A DNA stretch of 64,000 nucleotides, taken from contig JASJAN010000022.1 in assembly GCA_030066985.1 (NCBI GenBank), positions 61,415 through 125,414 on the forward strand, read 5' to 3'. Source of the DNA: Desulfobacterales bacterium. Lineage in GTDB: Bacteria > Desulfobacterota > Desulfobacteria > Desulfobacterales > JAHEIW01. Both the position numbers and the translations under genes were made by a program. Every line of letters starts with the position of its first letter. Within the stretch, counting starts at the first letter, position 1. Positions 56,535 through 64,000 of the stretch are shown here, piece after piece. Under the pieces are notes generated by a model, which worked only from the letters and a program-made list of their open reading frames with translations, was not told where the DNA came from and made no database searches.

Positions 56535-57782
56535 TCATTTATAAGAGGGAATAATATCCAGGGCCCCCTTTACGATTTGATCGACAATTCCCTGAAGCCA
56601 AGTAGTTGCAGAATCGCCCTCGGATGGCAACAACTGCTGAATGACCGGAATATAATCTGGACCATTTTTCTGAATACCCTTGTGGATTGCTTCCAGAAAA
56701 CCATCCCGGCAGCCGTCATCGCCATTTACCGTTTTGGACTGCTCTAATAAATCCTTTAGTTGGCGTCCATTGGCAAGCAGTTCCTGGTGTTGCTTCGCAG
56801 CCATAGTCGTCCGTGAATCATGGGCGTTGCCAGATTGGCCCGATTGCTCATTTAGGGTGTGACAAAAACCCTCGAGCCGATCAATACGTTCTGATATGGC
56901 CCAATTCATTTTTTCTTTGAGCCCGGTCAACAACATCTCAGAAAAGTTCTTAGAAACAAATTGGCTGCGCACATGGCCGTACCATTGATATAAGGCGATC
57001 AGGTTGGCAATATATACAATATTGTTAATCACCGCCCGACGATGATTCCCAAACCGACCCGGCTGATACGGCATGTTGCCTTCCGGCGGCAAGCCACCGA
57101 ATATCAAGCGCCCGGGCCGGAGTTCATCTTTGCGCACGATGGTGCCGGCAGCCACCGTCGTTCCAAAGGAAAGCCGGCGCGGCCCTACCATTCCGCCCTG
57201 CCCGCCCAAAAAAATGGGCGCTTGATTTAACAACACCCCACGGGGCACATCCCCGATTAAAGATGCTGTCGCCTTGTCCTGGTTGGGAGTAAAGTTGAAA
57301 TGAATATAGGAGCTGCCCACTTCGCTATGATTCTTACGGCTGGTTCCGCCGGCCATCAAACAATCGCAGAAATTGATCAGACTCCCCAGAGTAACAAACG
57401 GAAAAAGAATTGTGTGTTTGGTGCCGACTGTATGGGCGATACTGGCCTGTTCTTCGAAAATACTGGCTTTGCGCACGTGCGCCCCGGAGCCTGCTTTGGC
57501 TTTGGCAAGGAAAACAGCGCCCTCAAAATAGCCGCCTTTCAGCTCAACTTCAGGACCGATCTGACAATGTTTAACGGTCGCCGGCGTTTCCAGACCGATT
57601 TTTGTATCACTGGAAATTACCGTTGAGCTGCCGAAAATCTTTGAGCCCGCATAAATGACGACCCCGTTGGCAGATATGTTTTTGATATCGACGTCTTTGC
57701 CGATTTCGATGCTTTCCGGGCTGGCGATACGAACCCCTTTGTCAAGAAGCTGATGTATCTTTGATTTTTTGGAAAGCGTCAT
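56535..57782 (-). CDS. Left-handed beta-helix hexapeptide-repeat (GlmU-related) protein
   Basis: The protein has 415 residues from the ATG at 57782, which has GAGG eight bases upstream; an ATG at 57812 is possible. The first 250 residues are hexapeptide repeats (GVRIASPESIEIGKDVDIKN, ANGVVIYAGSKIFGSSTVIS), a left-handed beta helix usual for acyltransferases or GlmU-like proteins. The last 150 residues are helical (LEQSKTVNGDDGCRDGFLEA). It has no nucleotidyltransferase domain, so it is not a whole GlmU. The neighbours glmM and the nucleotide-sugar dehydrogenase suggest sugar-nucleotide metabolism. Confidence 0.78.
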   Translation of the reverse strand: MTLSKKSKIHQLLDKGVRIASPESIEIGKDVDIKNISANGVVIYAGSKIFGSSTVISSDTKIGLETPATVKHCQIGPEVELKGGYFEGAVFLAKAKAGSGAHVRKASIFEEQASIAHTVGTKHTILFPFVTLGSLINFCDCLMAGGTSRKNHSEVGSSYIHFNFTPNQDKATASLIGDVPRGVLLNQAPIFLGGQGGMVGPRRLSFGTTVAAGTIVRKDELRPGRLIFGGLPPEGNMPYQPGRFGNHRRAVINNIVYIANLIALYQWYGHVRSQFVSKNFSEMLLTGLKEKMNWAISERIDRLEGFCHTLNEQSGQSGNAHDSRTTMAAKQHQELLANGRQLKDLLEQSKTVNGDDGCRDGFLEAIHKGIQKNGPDYIPVIQQLLPSEGDSATTWLQGIVDQIVKGALDIIPSYK

Positions 57783-57837
57783 AGGCAGCCTCAATCTGGT
57801 ATGGGTTCCCATGCGACGGTATCATCCAGCCGCCGCT

Positions 57838-59523
57838 CTAACGTCCGGTTTTACCTTTTTGTCTGACATCCTCTTTAATTCGTTGAATGTGCCCTCGCCC
57901 CAATCCTTTGACTTCGCAACCCAATTCAAAATAGCGGCGAATCTTGGCATCATCCAGCACACCAAAACAATCAACAATGGCCGCGGGCCGGCCGATCATT
58001 TTAACAACCGCATCCGGGTCCAAATCCAGGTACTCCAGGTGGCGAACAGCAAAAATGACTGCATCAGCAAAAGGCAGAACTTTCCCCAAATCCGTTTCAA
58101 TTTGGATTTCATTGAGTCGGTCCTGATTACGGAAAAAACGACTCATTGAATGATCCGGTGCGGGATATGTATTTTGCTTTTCGAGCTCCCACCAGCGCTT
58201 AACATAGGGATCACTGACAGCGATTTCAGCGCCCATTTCAGCTAATTTACGCACAATGATCTCTGAACCGCTGTAACGCGTATCGCCGACCCCTTCACGA
58301 TAGGAAGCGCCCAGCAAGACAACTTTTGAAGCGGCAACGATTTTGCCCATGTTGCGCAGCGCATCCCGAACCAATTGGGGCACACGCAATGAGCGCGTGT
58401 CATTTATATCAATGGCGGTTGGTGTGATTTTAAAGACATTGTCTTCAAAACCCAATAACGTATGATAGGACCACACTCCTAACCCGCCGTCTTTGGGCAA
58501 ACAATATCCGCCGATCCCCGGACCGGGAAATATCATATTGGAATGGGTGGGTCTAACTTTAATGGCCTCAATTACTTTAATCAAATCCACACCGTTTCGT
58601 TCAGCAAAAACACTCCATTCATCTAAAAAAGCCAGCAAGGTGGCGCGAAAGGAATTTTCTATGATTTTACAAGTTTCACTTTCAATCGGACGATCCAGCA
58701 CCGTCAATGGATATTGCTCAATATTGAGTATTTCCGATAAAAATTGGCGCACGCGTTTGCGGGCAGAGTCATTAATACCGCTGCAGACCCGCCAAAAATC
58801 TCGTACTGAAGCCACATAATTGCGACCCGGCATGACACGCTCAAACGAATGGGCCAGCAAAGGCTCTTTTTCGGTCAATCCTCTTTTTTCAAATGCCTTT
58901 TTAATAATGGGATAGGCCACATATTCAGTGGTGCCCGGTGGTACGGTGGTCTCAATTAAAACCAAGCACTCAGGACCGATCTTTTCGCCGATAATCTTTA
59001 GACTGGTTTCAAGGGCCGCAATGTCGGCATGACCCTGCCGCACATCACCAAAGGTCTCTTTGAAATAGTCGCACTGCACATCTACAATAACGACATCAGC
59101 TAAACTCAGAGCGTCATAAGTAAAGGTCGCCATCAGTGTTTTTTTCTGATTAACACAGCGCTCGATCAAGGGCGCCACTTCGGGGTCCTCAGCTTCAACG
59201 GGGGCGATGCCTTTATTGATATAGGGAATTTTCCAATAAGATCGGGTCGACGGACGTTGCATGCCGATAACAAACTTGTTGGAATTGCCATCCGCATCAA
59301 CCGAGTCGGCCACAACGCCGGCCATCACAGCACCGACAAAACCGACTCCCATGACCACAACAATTTCCTTTCCCTGTAGTCGCTGCTCGTTAACAATACG
59401 CTGGAGATGCTTTGCTTCTTTTTGAAAGTCTTTCTCCTGGGGTAATTCAAAAACTTCACCCCGCGGGCAAATCGAAACCGATCCCCTGGGGTTAACATCC
59501 GGCTCATTTTTTGAAACCTGCAT
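57838..59523 (-). CDS. Nucleotide-sugar dehydrogenase (UDP-glucose/UDP-ManNAc dehydrogenase family)
   Basis: The protein has 561 residues, about 120 longer than most UDP-sugar dehydrogenases because of extra N-terminal sequence (first 50) and a C-terminal part. The Rossmann start is VVVMGVGFVGAVMAGVVAD. The catalytic Cys is in GPGIGGYCLPKDGG, with an earlier ETTVPPGTTEYV. The substrate could be UDP-glucose, UDP-ManNAc or a relative; WecC-type chemistry makes a uronic acid for surface polysaccharide. GGAGA precedes the ATG. It ends 55 bases before the start of the hexapeptide gene, which likely follows it in one transcript. Confidence 0.88.
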   Translation of the reverse strand: MQVSKNEPDVNPRGSVSICPRGEVFELPQEKDFQKEAKHLQRIVNEQRLQGKEIVVVMGVGFVGAVMAGVVADSVDADGNSNKFVIGMQRPSTRSYWKIPYINKGIAPVEAEDPEVAPLIERCVNQKKTLMATFTYDALSLADVVIVDVQCDYFKETFGDVRQGHADIAALETSLKIIGEKIGPECLVLIETTVPPGTTEYVAYPIIKKAFEKRGLTEKEPLLAHSFERVMPGRNYVASVRDFWRVCSGINDSARKRVRQFLSEILNIEQYPLTVLDRPIESETCKIIENSFRATLLAFLDEWSVFAERNGVDLIKVIEAIKVRPTHSNMIFPGPGIGGYCLPKDGGLGVWSYHTLLGFEDNVFKITPTAIDINDTRSLRVPQLVRDALRNMGKIVAASKVVLLGASYREGVGDTRYSGSEIIVRKLAEMGAEIAVSDPYVKRWWELEKQNTYPAPDHSMSRFFRNQDRLNEIQIETDLGKVLPFADAVIFAVRHLEYLDLDPDAVVKMIGRPAAIVDCFGVLDDAKIRRYFELGCEVKGLGRGHIQRIKEDVRQKGKTGR

Positions 59524-59815
59524 ACATGTTCTCCATTCTCATTGGCAAATGCCAAAATTTTGGGGGTATTTCAACATATTATCTATTTTTGAAGATTTTA
59601 GCATAAGCTTCACATAAAGCAAAGATAAATTGCGATGGCAGCTGTTCTTTATTCCGCTGACCTCCAATTAAAATAAATATAATTTCAATTACTTAAAGGA
59701 GCCAAACACTTTTTGGTATTGAAAGACGGCCCAAGTTATGATCTAATGGGGACAGTGGTTTCAAAATGTCAGAAATCTGTCAGCGCTTATATGATCAAGA
59801 AAGGAGCCGAGTTTA
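59524..59815. other. Divergent spacer before the response regulator
   Basis: This 292-base spacer lies between divergent genes. It is AT-rich around 59660-59700. AAAGGAG at about 59801 serves the response regulator. No clear promoter was identified. Confidence 0.4.
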
Positions 59816-60214
59816 ATGGCACGCATACTGATAATCGATGATGAATCCCAAATCCGATCGATGCTTCGATTAATGCTGGAACGGGTTGGATATGAAGTGA
59901 TGGAAGCTGCCGACGGCATGGAAGGGATCAGGCAATACCGCGATAACCCTGCTGATCTGATCATCACTGATTTGATAATGCCCAATAAGGACGGCATTGG
60001 TATGATCATCGAACTCAAAAAAGAGTTTCCTGCAGTAAAGATAATCGCCATGTCCGGAGGCGGTGTGAACCGTCCTGAAGGCTATCTGGATGGTGCTAAA
60101 AAACTGGGCGCCACGCGCACACTGACAAAACCCATCGATCGAGATGAAATGCTGTCTGCCGTAAAGGACATCCTAAAAGAAGATACCGCATCGGCTGAAC
60201 CCGTCATTGAATAA
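59816..60214 (+). CDS. Single-domain response regulator (CheY-like)
   Basis: The protein has 132 residues. The acidic pair is in ILIIDDES (D8, D9), the phosphoacceptor Asp in DLIITDLIMPNKDG (about residue 56), the switch Ser in IAMSGGG and the Lys in TLTKPIDRDEML. It has no output domain. No histidine kinase lies near. It may act by protein contact, possibly with the envelope genes downstream. AAAGGAG lies upstream. Confidence 0.93.
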   Translation: MARILIIDDESQIRSMLRLMLERVGYEVMEAADGMEGIRQYRDNPADLIITDLIMPNKDGIGMIIELKKEFPAVKIIAMSGGGVNRPEGYLDGAKKLGATRTLTKPIDRDEMLSAVKDILKEDTASAEPVIE

Positions 60215-60484
60215 CTTTATCTTATTTAAAAGACAGGCAAACTGCCGTACCATCATCACCTACATTAAAAATTGCGGTAAATATTTCAGACGAATATCAA
60301 ATATGGTTGCCGGGGTCGACAGGGGGTAAATTTCCACCCGACAACCCACCCGCACCATTCCAGCCCTTAGAATATCTGACAACAATTTTGTTGCCTTTAC
60401 AAAATTTTCCAGATTATACTACACCCAGTTGCGAAGTTGGATATCTCAAACTGTATCTGCTGCGACATTGGAGGAAAATAAGAC

Positions 60485-61312
60485 GTGCATAAATGGGCCT
60501 TCACTATTTGCCTCATCATCCTGATGCCGTATCCAGGAAAAGCCGATATTATCTATTTTAAAGATGGGATGAAAACGGTCTGCCAGGAAAAAGCCTGGAT
60601 GGAAAACCAGGAAGTCAAATGTGAATATGAAGGCACGGTATTAATTTATCAAAAGGAAGATGTTTTACGCATCCAGAAAATTAGAACCACAAAACAACCC
60701 GAATCGCCTCCAGCGCAAACGAAAACCACTGAAAATAAAAAGCCAGATGCACAAACGGCAAAACATCCCCCTGAGATCAAGCCACCCGTATCACAGCAGA
60801 AACCGACAGTGGTGAATAAATCCCCTCCCCCTTCTGCTGCACCCGCTGGTGGATCCGATGCAAAGGGGATCGAATTCTACAATCCGAGAAGACCCCAAAA
60901 GTACTGGGCCAGCGCATCATCTAAGCATCAAACATTTAATGCGGCCATCGGTGCTCTGGCCAAGCAATATGGACGCAGCCCGGAGTGGGTTAAGCAACAA
61001 ATGGGAGAAACCAACGAACTCGAGGAGATTCATCGAAACCTATCCCGTGCTAAGCTTACGGTACCGGCTGAAACTAAAGCTGTGCCTGTAAAGCCGATAT
61101 CTGAAACGCTTTTTTACAACCCGCGGCGAGCCAACAAATATTGGTCGAGTCCGACAGCGAAGCATAAAACCTATAAGCAGGCAATTGCGGCATTAGCCGC
61201 TCAATATGAACGACCTCAGGAGTGGATTCAGCAATATATGGGCGAATCGAACAATCTGGACGAAATCCATCAAAATTTAAAAAAACAGAAATTATCGGAA
61301 ACATCGCCCTAG
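60485..61312 (+). CDS. Secreted protein with duplicated 60-residue FYNPRR domain
   Basis: The protein has 275 residues. It starts at a GTG at 60485, with GGAGG ten bases upstream. A signal peptide ends near residue 20 (LIILMPYPGKA). A small beta domain (21-65; IIYFKDGMKTVCQEKAW) and a Pro/Lys-rich linker (70-125) follow. Two homologous copies span 131-190 and 210-269, each reading about FYNPRR-x2-KYW-x-S, KH-T, ALA-QY, EW-x-Q-x-MGE-x-N-x-L-EIH-NL. I do not recognise the family. A periplasmic binding or cell-wall function is a guess. Confidence 0.68.
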   Translation: MHKWAFTICLIILMPYPGKADIIYFKDGMKTVCQEKAWMENQEVKCEYEGTVLIYQKEDVLRIQKIRTTKQPESPPAQTKTTENKKPDAQTAKHPPEIKPPVSQQKPTVVNKSPPPSAAPAGGSDAKGIEFYNPRRPQKYWASASSKHQTFNAAIGALAKQYGRSPEWVKQQMGETNELEEIHRNLSRAKLTVPAETKAVPVKPISETLFYNPRRANKYWSSPTAKHKTYKQAIAALAAQYERPQEWIQQYMGESNNLDEIHQNLKKQKLSETSP

Positions 61313-61568
61313 CGAAGACCACGATGATTATTGAGGCATGAATTAACAGACGAATATCGCACCAATTTATTTTCTTGATGGATGTCACTCTTTGCTGATC
61401 AAAGATTTCAAGCGAATTTGGTCCGGATGCCAAATATTGACAATTTAGCTATTTTCTTGTAGGATTTGATTAAATTATATTGTAAATTTGACCATTTAGA
61501 AAACATTGAGATATCGTTTTTCGCAGCAGCATTCGGCGGTTGCGATCGATTTGAAAGGGTCAGCTTTT
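61313..61568. other. Spacer between the duplicated-domain and two-TM genes
   Basis: This spacer of about 255 bases is fairly AT-rich and shows no clear hairpin or gene. AAGGG lies near 61554 for the next start codon. Confidence 0.4.
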
Positions 61569-62123
61569 ATGATTTCAATTAATCGCGATGTGGTGGCACT
61601 TGTCAGAATTTTTGCAAGTTGTCTAACAGCCGGATTTTTGATTTTTTTCATATCTTCTCTGTCCGGTGAAGATCTGATAAAAAACAATAGCACCGTCACA
61701 GATTTGGACAGGATTTTGGCTGAAATTACAGTTGAATTGGACGGGGGTATTGATGCGCGCATAAAACAGCTGGGAGAAGTCCCTGCCATCAATCCCTATA
61801 AAAAATTTTATTGTGCCGAACTAGCAAAAGAAATTCATGAAGTCTCTTATTTAACCGAAAAACAAAAAATCCTGTTTGATGCTTACAATGTGCGGGATTT
61901 TGAAATTAAATCAAAACGTCTTGTTACGTTTTCTGAGACAGCCAATATGGACGCCTTGATGAACGAGCTGGAAATCGTCGAAAGAGAACTGAAGAATTCA
62001 GTAAATCTGATCGACAAAAGACGCAAGAAACTCGTGCGCCAAAGGACAGCCTATATCATCCTCTTTTTCGTTCTCTGGATAGCCATCTATTTCTATTATA
62101 GCAGGGGGTTGATCAAACGCTAG
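61569..62123 (+). CDS. Two-TM protein of unknown function
   Basis: The protein has 184 residues from the ATG at 61569; upstream in-frame codons are not preceded by a ribosome-binding site. One membrane helix lies near residues 10-30 (ALVRIFASCLTAGFLIFFIS) and another near the C-terminus (AYIILFFVLWIAIYFYY). The loop between is about 110 residues, acidic and helical, and should be periplasmic. I do not recognise a family. It is 85 bases before the ExeA-OmpA gene in the same direction, so a shared complex is possible. Confidence 0.65.
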   Translation: MISINRDVVALVRIFASCLTAGFLIFFISSLSGEDLIKNNSTVTDLDRILAEITVELDGGIDARIKQLGEVPAINPYKKFYCAELAKEIHEVSYLTEKQKILFDAYNVRDFEIKSKRLVTFSETANMDALMNELEIVERELKNSVNLIDKRRKKLVRQRTAYIILFFVLWIAIYFYYSRGLIKR

Positions 62124-62208
62124 CCGTTTTTGTTCGCGTATCAGCGCATTTCCGTTACAGATGAGTCATTCACTCAGAAATTAAACGGTCGACAGATACA
62201 GATTCGTT

Positions 62209-63765
62209 ATGTACCAATCATTTTACAACCTAAAAATTAAGCCGTTTCAAATAACAACAGATCCCAAATTCCTGTGGCTCGGCGAGAAACATAAGGAAGC
62301 CCTGGCGACGCTTAAATACGGTATATTAGAGAATAAAGGCTTTTTGCTGCTAACCGGAGATGTTGGAACCGGTAAAACGGTACTGATTCACGGTTTAATG
62401 AAATTAATTAATGTCTCCGCTATCGTGGCTGCCATCCCTGATCCGGGTCTGAGTAGCATCGATTTTTTTAATTTTCTCTCTGAAGAATTTAAAATGAACC
62501 GCCGCTTTGATAGCAAAGGCGCTTTTCTCATTCACTTGAAGCATTTTCTTTACAACGCTTCTTCTGCCGACAAAAAAGTTTTACTGATCATTGATGAGTC
62601 CCAGCGCCTAAACCATGAACTCATCGAACAAATTCGTCTTTTATCCAACATCGAGATGGACAACCGCAAGTTGATAAACATCTTCTTCGTCGGACAAAGC
62701 GAATTCAACAAAATTCTCAATGAAGAGCGTCACAAGGCCGTTAGACAGAGAATAACGGTGAGTTACCATATTGACCCCCTGACCGAAACAGAAACCCGTC
62801 AGTATATCAACCATCGTCTCAAAGTTGCCGGTTGTGACCGAGAACTATTCAAACCAGACGCTGTGCACAGAGTGTATGCTTTTTCTCACGGCTATCCACG
62901 ACTGATTAATATCATTTGCGATCATGCTCTGCTGACCGGTTATTCAGGCGGCAAAAAAATGATCGACGCAGGCGTCATCAAAGAGTGTGAAAAAGAACTT
63001 AAGATTCCCATCGAACAAAAAAACCGCAACGATAAAGAACCGGAATTTTTTGAACCCAGAGAAGAAAATCCGATTAAAGAACTTCAAAACCAACCCACGG
63101 GTAAGCGTATCGGGTACTTCGCAGCCATTATTTTGCTACTGGTGGCGACCGGATACTTTTTTTTCACGCTGCAATCTAAAGATGAACCCCGTTGGAGAAT
63201 GGAGGAAATTGCCCCCCAATCCTATGAATCTCCAACTTTAAAAGCCAAAGAGTCCTTCGTTCCGGGTGTGGTCAAAGAAGATGCTGGCACCAAAGAACTG
63301 CCGGAAGTTAAGCGATTCGATGAGCAGGTTATAGAAGACAAAAAGATCGAACCGCCGAAACAATCCAAAACTGAGGATCAAACAGCAGAAGTCACTACCG
63401 TACCAAAGGTGACACCGTTTCCGGATCGCAAAATTGTTATCTATTTCAAACACAACTCCAATGATCTGCCGGATCAAGCTTATGAGATGCTTGACCGCAT
63501 TGCCGGCTTCATGGTCAACAATCCGGATACCCGCATCAACATCAGCGGATATACGGATTCATCCGGTGCCTATAGCTATAACGTAAGTGTATCCCAGTTC
63601 AGGGCCAATATGGTCAAAGGATATCTGGTGGGCAAAGGAGTTGATCCGCTCAAAATTGAAGCGCTTGGGCTGGGGCCCAAAAATCCAATTGCCAGCAATG
63701 ATACCGAAAAGGGTCGCCAGACAAACCGGCGGGTGGAAATTGAGCTGAAGATCGATAACCCCTGA
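62209..63765 (+). CDS. ExeA-like AAA ATPase fused to an OmpA peptidoglycan-binding domain
   Basis: The protein has 518 residues. The cytoplasmic ATPase (1 to about 275) has LLTGDVGTGKTVLIHG (Walker A, 48-63), LLIIDESQRLNHELIEQIRLL (Walker B) and the ExeA-type opening YQSFYNLKIKPFQITTDPKF. One membrane helix lies near 301-320 (YFAAIILLLVATGYFFF). A Pro/Glu/Lys-rich periplasmic linker follows. The C-terminal OmpA/MotB domain (about 400-518) has NISGYTDSSGAYSYNVSVSQ, with Asp and Arg for meso-diaminopimelate, and NRRVEIEL. ExeA usually carries a different peptidoglycan-binding domain. It likely couples ATP use to envelope or secretion-pore assembly. Confidence 0.88.
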   Translation: MYQSFYNLKIKPFQITTDPKFLWLGEKHKEALATLKYGILENKGFLLLTGDVGTGKTVLIHGLMKLINVSAIVAAIPDPGLSSIDFFNFLSEEFKMNRRFDSKGAFLIHLKHFLYNASSADKKVLLIIDESQRLNHELIEQIRLLSNIEMDNRKLINIFFVGQSEFNKILNEERHKAVRQRITVSYHIDPLTETETRQYINHRLKVAGCDRELFKPDAVHRVYAFSHGYPRLINIICDHALLTGYSGGKKMIDAGVIKECEKELKIPIEQKNRNDKEPEFFEPREENPIKELQNQPTGKRIGYFAAIILLLVATGYFFFTLQSKDEPRWRMEEIAPQSYESPTLKAKESFVPGVVKEDAGTKELPEVKRFDEQVIEDKKIEPPKQSKTEDQTAEVTTVPKVTPFPDRKIVIYFKHNSNDLPDQAYEMLDRIAGFMVNNPDTRINISGYTDSSGAYSYNVSVSQFRANMVKGYLVGKGVDPLKIEALGLGPKNPIASNDTEKGRQTNRRVEIELKIDNP

Positions 63766-63770
63766 AGACC

Positions 63771-63796
63771 TCACGCAAAGCCGCAAAGACGCAACG
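63771..63796. repeat. Short ACGCAAAG repeat after the ExeA-OmpA gene
   Basis: CTCACGCAAAGCCGCAAAGA and the following CGCAACG form a tandem of the GCAAAG unit, a common low-complexity intergenic motif in this kind of genome. It separates convergent genes. Confidence 0.55.
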
Positions 63797-63865
63797 TTTC
63801 ATTTCATGGTGTTATTTTTCCAACTAGGATTGCCATTTTGGTACGAGCAATTTTGACTTCAACAG

Positions 63866-64000
63866 CTAAATGCCAAAATGAAATTTGTTTTGCAACAGTC
63901 TCAATGTTGTAGCATTCACCGCTAGCGTTTTGATCTCATCGGCAGAGACCCAGCGAACATCGACAGCATCATCACCTGCGGTCGGGTTTCCCGACAAATA
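63866..64000 (-). CDS. NUDIX-type hydrolase C-terminal fragment (5' end outside the window)
   Basis: Forty-four residues are visible, ending at TAG at 63866. They read YLSGNPTAGDDAVDVRWVSA, then DEIKTLAVNATTLRLLQNKF, then HFGI. AGDDAVDVRWVSADEI resembles the stretch after the Nudix box in ADP-ribose or dNTP hydrolases, where an acidic block and a Trp precede the last helix. The Nudix box itself is outside the window, so the activity cannot be judged. Confidence 0.7.
   Translation of the reverse strand, partial: YLSGNPTAGDDAVDVRWVSADEIKTLAVNATTLRLLQNKFHFGI

Overview
The window is bacterial chromosome, most likely from a sulfate-reducer-type Desulfobacterota (deltaproteobacterial) lineage. This rests on gene content and protein style rather than on a marker gene: a NapC-type multihaem cytochrome, an ADP-forming acyl-CoA synthetase, paired DUF4388 proteins, an MglA-type GTPase, the order xseA-xseB-ispA-dxs-tlyA, and many palindromic intergenic repeats. 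No rRNA, tRNA, CRISPR array, transposase or prophage module was recognised. Both window edges cut genes: a membrane-anchored coiled-coil protein on the left and a NUDIX-type protein on the right.

Layout. 1-2.3 kb: guaA and a coiled-coil membrane protein (minus strand). 2.3-7.2 kb: a repeat-bearing spacer, a TrpF-like protein without the catalytic Cys, efp, and a helicase-exonuclease that looks like MrfA (YprA) fused to MrfB (YprB). 7.6-11.7 kb: a HAD hydrolase and a GT4 glycosyltransferase, then FHA and PP2C phosphatase genes (minus strand). 12.3-16.9 kb: manA, two secreted ComEA-like helix-hairpin-helix proteins, an IHF-alpha-like gene, a holin-like membrane protein and a three-haem NapC/NrfH-like cytochrome. 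17.3-28.6 kb: recC, then an FHA protein, a FliK-like protein and an FlhB-tail protein, then recB and recD, all on the plus strand. 28.7-33 kb: a small Cys-rich protein, an ADP-forming CoA ligase with reversed domain order, a DUF4388 protein and a small membrane protein. 33.2-39.2 kb: ispF, uvrB, uvrC and mdh. 39.5-41.9 kb: a signalling group (MglA-like GTPase, DUF4388 with two cNMP-binding-like domains, PilZ). 42.3-46.1 kb: purC overlapping a ParB-like gene, closely followed by a spore-photoproduct-lyase-like radical SAM gene, then a secreted nuclease. 46.2-54.2 kb: an EF-G-like GTPase with altered G motifs, the tlyA-dxs-ispA-xseB-xseA group, and a small conserved protein. 54.3-59.5 kb: a Bax-inhibitor-1-like protein, glmM, a hexapeptide-repeat protein and a nucleotide-sugar dehydrogenase. 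59.8-64 kb: a single-domain response regulator, a secreted protein with a duplicated domain, a two-TM protein, an ExeA-like ATPase fused to an OmpA domain, and the end of a NUDIX gene.

Two themes stand out. The first is DNA repair and recombination: RecBCD, UvrB, UvrC, exonuclease VII, the MrfA-MrfB-like fusion and the SPL-like/ParB-like pair, with three unusual arrangements (the fusion, the RecBCD operon carrying secretion-like genes, and the purC-ParB-SPL block). The second is the cell envelope and signalling: FHA/PP2C, MglA/DUF4388/PilZ, nucleotide-sugar enzymes, and an inner-membrane ATPase that could reach peptidoglycan. The spacers hold at least five families of palindromic repeats; the most widespread is built on CAGGTGTCAG or CAGGTGTTCCGCC and occurs at four loci. 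Functional statements are inferences from recognisable motifs; no database search was possible.
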